Shown: in pieces, positions 16,511 to 19,541 of the stretch
How positions within the stretch are numbered: position 1 is the stretch's first letter
Layout of the letters: every line of letters begins with the position of its first letter
NCBI GenBank assembly: GCA_025201865.1
Contig: MU602930.1
Span: 12,531-32,071, forward strand
Direction: 5' to 3'
DNA length: 19,541 nucleotides
From: Ramicandelaber brevisporus
Lineage: Eukaryota > Kickxellomycota > Ramicandelaberales > Ramicandelaberaceae
Program-made: the position numbers and the translations under genes
The notes under the pieces: model-generated
The model's input: only the letters and a program-made list of their open reading frames with translations
Database searches by the model: none
What the model was told of the DNA's origin: nothing

Positions 16511-18157
16511 ATGCGACTCTTCGATACTGGTTTCGTGGTAGCAGTTGCGTTGCTCTGCTCTATATCTGCCTCACTTGCTCTTGGCTCGCAAGGCAACCGG
16601 CGTGTCTCCACTTCAAGTGCGTCAACTGACATCCAAGCCAAGCTTAACGCCTTTGAAGCCAAATACGACTCTCTGCTGCGCCAGCGTGGTATACCTGGCA
16701 TGTACTTTGGCCTGACAACCGCCGACAGTGTAATCTGCACAGGTGGTATTGGTGTTCTTAACATTAGTAAACCTGATACCAAGGTTGACGGAGACACTCT
16801 CTTTGCAGCCGGCTCAACAACCAAGTCGATGACTGCTGCATTGCTTGGCACACTGGTTGCCGATGGTTCTGTTAAAAGTGTTTCAGATCCCATCCGTCAA
16901 TACAACCCATGGTTTGCACTCAAGGACCCATACGCCTCCGAGCACTGTACATTTGAAGATGCAATGTCACATCGTACCGGATTGGTGAGATACAGTATGG
17001 TTGAGCATGTGGACAGATACGGTAACCCAAATGATCTAATAGGACGACTGAAATCATTGGATCCAGCTCATGAGTTTCGCGCGAAGTGGTACTACACGGA
17101 TATCATGCTGGACACAGTTGGACACACTGCTGCACACATCATCAGTAGCAGCAGCAGCAAAAAGCACGTAACATACGATGGAGCTATGCAGCAACGTGTG
17201 TTCAAGCCAATGGGAATGAATCGCTCGACCACACTCACCAGTGTCGCAATCAAGAATGGCAATCTGGCTGCTCCGCATGTTCGGGATTCATCAAGCACTC
17301 CAGTAGTGGTCGACCATGACGACATTGGTGTAGCCGGTCCCAGCGGTTCGGCATACACCAGCGCCAATGACGCGACTCGATACCTCCAAACCCTGCTTCG
17401 TCGAGGTGTATCTCCGTCAGATGATCGAGTCTTGCCCTCAGAGTTCGTCGACGAATTGATCAAACCACGCATGCTGGTCGAAGCTACAATAGGCGGTCAA
17501 AAGGCAGATACGGACCATGAGTTTGGCATCTCCACATATGGGCTTGGATGGTTTGTTGAAACGTTCCGTGGTCGCCGGCTGGTAACCCACAGTGGAGGAG
17601 TGATTGGATTCTCAACGTACTTTGCGTGGCTGCCAGATCATGGTGTTGCTGCGGTTGCATCGGTCAATATCGAATCTGAGCCGCTGTGCCAGGCAGCAGT
17701 ATTTGACTTACTGGACATCTACTTTGGCGAAGACAACCGTGGCAAAGACTGGGCGACACTCTTTGAGAGGCACGGAAACCCATCTCAGCGACCAGATCCA
17801 GTACCAGATACTCAACCTGTGCACAAAAATCTAGGCGATTATGGCGGTACTTACACTCACCCGGCATTCGGAGATATTCACATTACTTACGATGAGAGAA
17901 TTAATAAGCTCTATATGGTTGGGATTGGAGGGAATGTACACTGTGAGCTCAAACATCGCCATTACGATATCTTTACATGCATGTTTCCAACAGCATTTAG
18001 TGGCAGTTACGATGCTTTAGTTACCTTTCACACAGATACTCTCTCAGGTGATGTAAACAAAATATCAGTTGAAATGGACGATGAGGAGATTGGTGTAGAT
18101 TTTAGCCGCAGTATATCAAAGAACACAGCAAAAAAACGTCTAATATTTGCAAACTGA
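16511..18157 (+). CDS. Secreted beta-lactamase-fold serine hydrolase (class C / S12-like) with C-terminal DUF3471-like domain
   Basis: 548 residues from the ATG at 16511; the last preceding ATG is 100 bases away. Residues 1-24 look like a signal peptide (Arg2, hydrophobic 8-23, small residues at the end), so it is probably secreted or vacuolar. The penicillin-binding fold shows the S-x-x-K motif (S102-T-T-K105 in AAGSTTKSM), HRTGL, and H360-S-G362 in VTHSGGVIGF, the KTG equivalent. The middle motif, usually Y-x-N, reads Y195-T-D197. Residues about 441-530 (LGDYGGTYTHPAFGDI onward) resemble the DUF3471 beta-barrel found after such hydrolases. Fungal members are poorly characterised; esterase, amidase or D-aminopeptidase activity is possible, and antibiotic resistance should not be assumed. 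No neighbour suggests a substrate. Confidence 0.9.
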   Translation: MRLFDTGFVVAVALLCSISASLALGSQGNRRVSTSSASTDIQAKLNAFEAKYDSLLRQRGIPGMYFGLTTADSVICTGGIGVLNISKPDTKVDGDTLFAAGSTTKSMTAALLGTLVADGSVKSVSDPIRQYNPWFALKDPYASEHCTFEDAMSHRTGLVRYSMVEHVDRYGNPNDLIGRLKSLDPAHEFRAKWYYTDIMLDTVGHTAAHIISSSSSKKHVTYDGAMQQRVFKPMGMNRSTTLTSVAIKNGNLAAPHVRDSSSTPVVVDHDDIGVAGPSGSAYTSANDATRYLQTLLRRGVSPSDDRVLPSEFVDELIKPRMLVEATIGGQKADTDHEFGISTYGLGWFVETFRGRRLVTHSGGVIGFSTYFAWLPDHGVAAVASVNIESEPLCQAAVFDLLDIYFGEDNRGKDWATLFERHGNPSQRPDPVPDTQPVHKNLGDYGGTYTHPAFGDIHITYDERINKLYMVGIGGNVHCELKHRHYDIFTCMFPTAFSGSYDALVTFHTDTLSGDVNKISVEMDDEEIGVDFSRSISKNTAKKRLIFAN

Positions 18158-18361
18158 TCTGCCTTCGTATGTATTTAAAGTATTTAGTTTGATTATCAGT
18201 ATCAACCCAAAGCTTAACCAGTAGGCACCGCTGTCCACCTGGTGCATGGAGGAGGAAAGACCGGCGCCACAAGCTGTCTCTCTCTCTCTCTCTCTCGAGT
18301 GCTCGGGACGGACGAAGGTGGAGAGGATGCAGAGCAGCCGGGTCAAAGGCAGAGCAAAAGA
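18158..18361. other. Hydrolase 3' region, no gene seen
   Basis: AT-rich for about 40 bases, then GC-rich with a TC microsatellite (18277-18296). The last 28 bases (18334-18361) are a tail shared with the tRNA-Ala locus. No AATAAA is seen before the tRNA gene. Confidence 0.5.
18334..18361 (-). repeat. Shared tRNA 3' flank, copy 1
   Basis: Directly after the tRNA-Glu 3' end (minus strand) comes TC, then TTTT (18359 to 18356, a Pol III stop), then a GC-rich segment. The same order, TTTTGC..., CTGCCTTT-like and GCTGC, recurs after tRNA-Ala at 18946-18971, with about 23 of 28 positions alike allowing two one-base gaps. Confidence 0.6.
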
Positions 18362-18433
18362 TTCCGCACCAGGGAATCGAACCCTGGCCGTCTCGGTGAG
18401 AGCGAGAAATCCTGACCACTGGACCAGTGCGGA
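18362..18433 (-). tRNA. tRNA-Glu (CTC)
   Basis: The 72-base cloverleaf is complete. The acceptor stem TCCGCAC/GTGCGGA is perfectly paired, with discriminator A. The D stem GTCC/GGAT has one G-U. The anticodon stem is TCTCG/CGAGA, loop CTCTCAC, anticodon CTC. The T arm is CAGGG-TTCGATT-CCCTG, with an intact B box. No CCA is encoded and no intron is present. A TTTT terminator follows two bases after the 3' end. Its first five bases are included in a 32-base tandem duplication. Confidence 0.95.
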
Positions 18434-18492
18434 GGCTGCATACTGATTCTCTGGTGCTGTGCGGAGGCTGCATACTGATTCTCTGGTGCTGT
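18429..18492. repeat. 32-base perfect tandem duplication at the tRNA-Glu 5' end
   Basis: Positions 18429-18460 are repeated exactly at 18461-18492. The left copy includes the first five bases of mature tRNA-Glu (18429-18433) and the 27 bases upstream of it, so the presumed TFIIIB-binding zone is duplicated. A related motif, TGCTGCGCTGTCCAG, recurs just to the right (about 18491-18535). Confidence 0.95.
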
Positions 18493-18607
18493 GCTGCGCT
18501 GTCCAGATCTGCGTTTCTGATGCTGCGCTGTCCAGTGCTGCGCCGTCTGTATGCTCGCATATTGAGTTCTTGAAAAAATGTCAAATAAAAGAAATGTGTG
18601 CAAGAAA

Positions 18608-18673
18608 GAGAGAGAAATTGAGCTTAACTGTGAGAGCGGAGTCCGATGTGCCAGTAAGCCTGCAGATGCAACA
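18608..18673 (+). repeat. 66-base dispersed repeat, copy A
   Basis: Aligns without gaps to 19148-19213, with 55 of 66 bases identical, including a 16-base exact core (TGTGAGAGCGGAGTCC) and TGCAGATGCAACA at the right end. It lies 175 bases upstream of tRNA-Glu. Orientation is nominal. No coding or known RNA identity recognised. Confidence 0.85.
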
Positions 18674-18974
18674 GCCGTTGATATCCCCCAAAAGCACCGA
18701 GGCTGTATGAAGTGTAACTTCTCCTTTTGCAAGTATAAAATATAACACGAAGTGACTCTGTATCTAGAGGTCGTTCCATTCAGCCTGGGATCCTGCACGA
18801 ACGTGCTTGCTGCTAACGAAACACGGAGAGGAGCCGTGGCAGGGGATGGGACGGCGGGCTCGCAGCTTACAGCTTACAGCCTCGGAGCTTTCGGTGGATG
18901 GCAGCGGCAGTGGCAGCCGGGAGGCCAAATGGCTCCAAGCCCGGCGCAGCGGCTAAAGGCGAGGCAAAAGAGCG
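18674..18974. other. GC-rich spacer between repeat copy A and tRNA-Ala, no gene seen
   Basis: Begins moderately AT-rich (TATAAAATATAA near 18735) and becomes GC-rich toward tRNA-Ala. Its last part (18946-18971) is the second copy of the shared tRNA 3' flank. Open frames have no recognisable domain. Confidence 0.5.
18946..18971 (-). repeat. Shared tRNA 3' flank, copy 2
   Basis: Counterpart of 18334-18361, downstream of tRNA-Ala on its strand. TTTT at 18969 to 18966 can serve as Pol III terminator, five bases after the tRNA 3' end. Confidence 0.6.
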
Positions 18975-19047
18975 TGGAGGAGCAGGGTATCGATCCCTGT
19001 ACCTCTCGCATGCTAAGCGAGCGCTCTACCATTTGAGCTACACCCCC
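18975..19047 (-). tRNA. tRNA-Ala (AGC), slightly divergent
   Basis: 73-base cloverleaf: acceptor GGGGGTG/CTCCTCC with the G3-U70 pair that identifies alanine tRNAs and one U6-U67 mismatch; D stem GCTC/GAGC; anticodon stem CTCGC/GCGAG, loop TTAGCAT, anticodon AGC; T stem CAGGG/CCCTG. The T loop reads ATCGATA, so the normally invariant T54 is A, one mismatch to the B box. Discriminator A, no CCA, TTTT downstream. It may be a working gene or a decaying copy. Confidence 0.85.
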
Positions 19048-19147
19048 TGATGAAGAACAATCCCTTGCTTGTCTGCTGTCAACCCATCCTCGCCGGCTTA
19101 AACTCGACTCTTACTAAATTCTTAAGCGCCAGATAAAAATGATGTCT
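19048..19147. other. tRNA-Ala 5' flank
   Basis: 100 bases between tRNA-Ala and repeat copy B; AT-rich, with no duplication like that at tRNA-Glu. No gene seen. Confidence 0.5.
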
Positions 19148-19213
19148 GAGAGAGAAATCATGCTCACTTGTGAGAGCGGAGTCCGAAGTGTCAATAAACT
19201 TGCAGATGCAACA
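19148..19213 (+). repeat. 66-base dispersed repeat, copy B
   Basis: Second copy of 18608-18673, same orientation, 540 bases to the right and 101 bases upstream of tRNA-Ala. Homology extends weakly to the left (AAATAAAA-like). Confidence 0.85.
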
Positions 19214-19337
19214 ACTCTGGCCTGCTTACCCCCGACTCTGGCCTGCCTGCCTTCGGCGCTCACTGCCGAGCTGCTTGGCGCGTCTGCGAGCTCTTCCTCC
19301 GGCTCGCCAGCCCTCGCGATGCAGAAAATACACTGCG

Positions 19338-19430
19338 GGTGCCGGTGGCTGGTGTCGGTGCCGGTGTCGGTGGCTGGTGTCGGTGCCGGTGTCGGTGCCG
19401 GTGTCGGTGGCCGGTGTCGGTGGCCGGTGC
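19338..19430. repeat. GC-rich hexamer minisatellite (GGTGCC/GGTGTC/GGTGGC)
   Basis: About 93 bases made almost only of GGTGNC hexamers, with an occasional extra base that shifts the register. The order is not regular, suggesting slippage and recombination. The frame shifts argue against a coding repeat. Confidence 0.9.
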
Positions 19431-19541
19431 GCTTCCTTGGTGCAATCAGCCATGCTGCGGCGGAATCGACACCTCGGGTCCAGCGAGCGTGGCTGGTCCA
19501 TTGGGCCGCTGTTTGCTGACGCCGTCAGACAGCCGTGTGTG
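19431..19541. other. GC-rich right edge, no gene seen
   Basis: About 110 bases of GC-rich sequence after the minisatellite. No start, domain or RNA structure recognised. Confidence 0.4.

Noticed and set aside
18429-18535. Possible CRISPR-like direct repeats
   Set aside because: Only two adjoining 32-base copies without spacers, in a eukaryotic tRNA flank; this is a tandem duplication.
18102-18798. Overlapping minus-strand frames across tRNA-Glu
   Set aside because: They translate through an intact tRNA gene, the 32-base duplication and TC repeats; no domain.
19338-19430. Possible telomere repeat near the edge
   Set aside because: Units are mixed GGTGNC hexamers without the TTAGGG-type A/T-containing motif, and unique sequence follows to the edge.

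Overview
The window looks like nuclear DNA of a filamentous or early-diverging fungus. Evidence: a separate arginine-type carbamoyl-phosphate synthase small subunit (CPA1) with a fungal arginine-attenuator upstream ORF, a PHO80-type cyclin, the nucleoporin SEH1, eukaryotic tRNAs with no encoded CCA, and intergenic DNA full of microsatellites. All six large reading frames are uninterrupted over 400-920 codons, so genes are intron-poor. The F-box/LRR-like protein at the left edge and the lack of introns would fit Kickxellomycotina (Coemansia-like fungi), but that placement is a low-confidence inference.

Layout: 1-1271 (-) 5' part of an F-box/LRR-like gene that runs off the left edge; 2059-3429 (-) cold-shock-domain RNA-binding protein with a long Q-rich tail; 3430-5747 its probable 2.3-kb leader; 5751-6306 divergent promoter with CCAAT and Gcn4-type sites; 6307-6986 CPA1 leader holding the attenuator uORF (6650-6730); 6987-8372 (+) CPA1; 8373-8894 CPA1 3' region and cyclin promoter; 8895-11097 probable 2.2-kb cyclin leader; 11098-13863 (+) PHO80-like cyclin; 13864-14146 short convergent 3' region; 14147-16135 (-) SEH1 with a large disordered insertion; 16136-16510 compact divergent promoter; 16511-18157 (+) secreted beta-lactamase-fold serine hydrolase; 18158-19541 a different, GC-rich, repeat-rich tract with tRNA-Glu(CTC) and tRNA-Ala(AGC), both on the minus strand, and paired repeats around them.

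Two regulatory themes stand out. First, CPA1 carries the parts of a two-level arginine/amino-acid control circuit: a TGACTCA element upstream and an uORF whose peptide matches the arginine attenuator peptide. Second, the cold-shock protein and the cyclin are each preceded by more than 2.2 kb with not one ATG on the sense strand, although the opposite strand is full of ATGs. This strand-specific depletion is best explained by very long scanned 5' leaders on two regulatory genes.

No mobile-element gene, CRISPR array, rRNA or prophage was seen.
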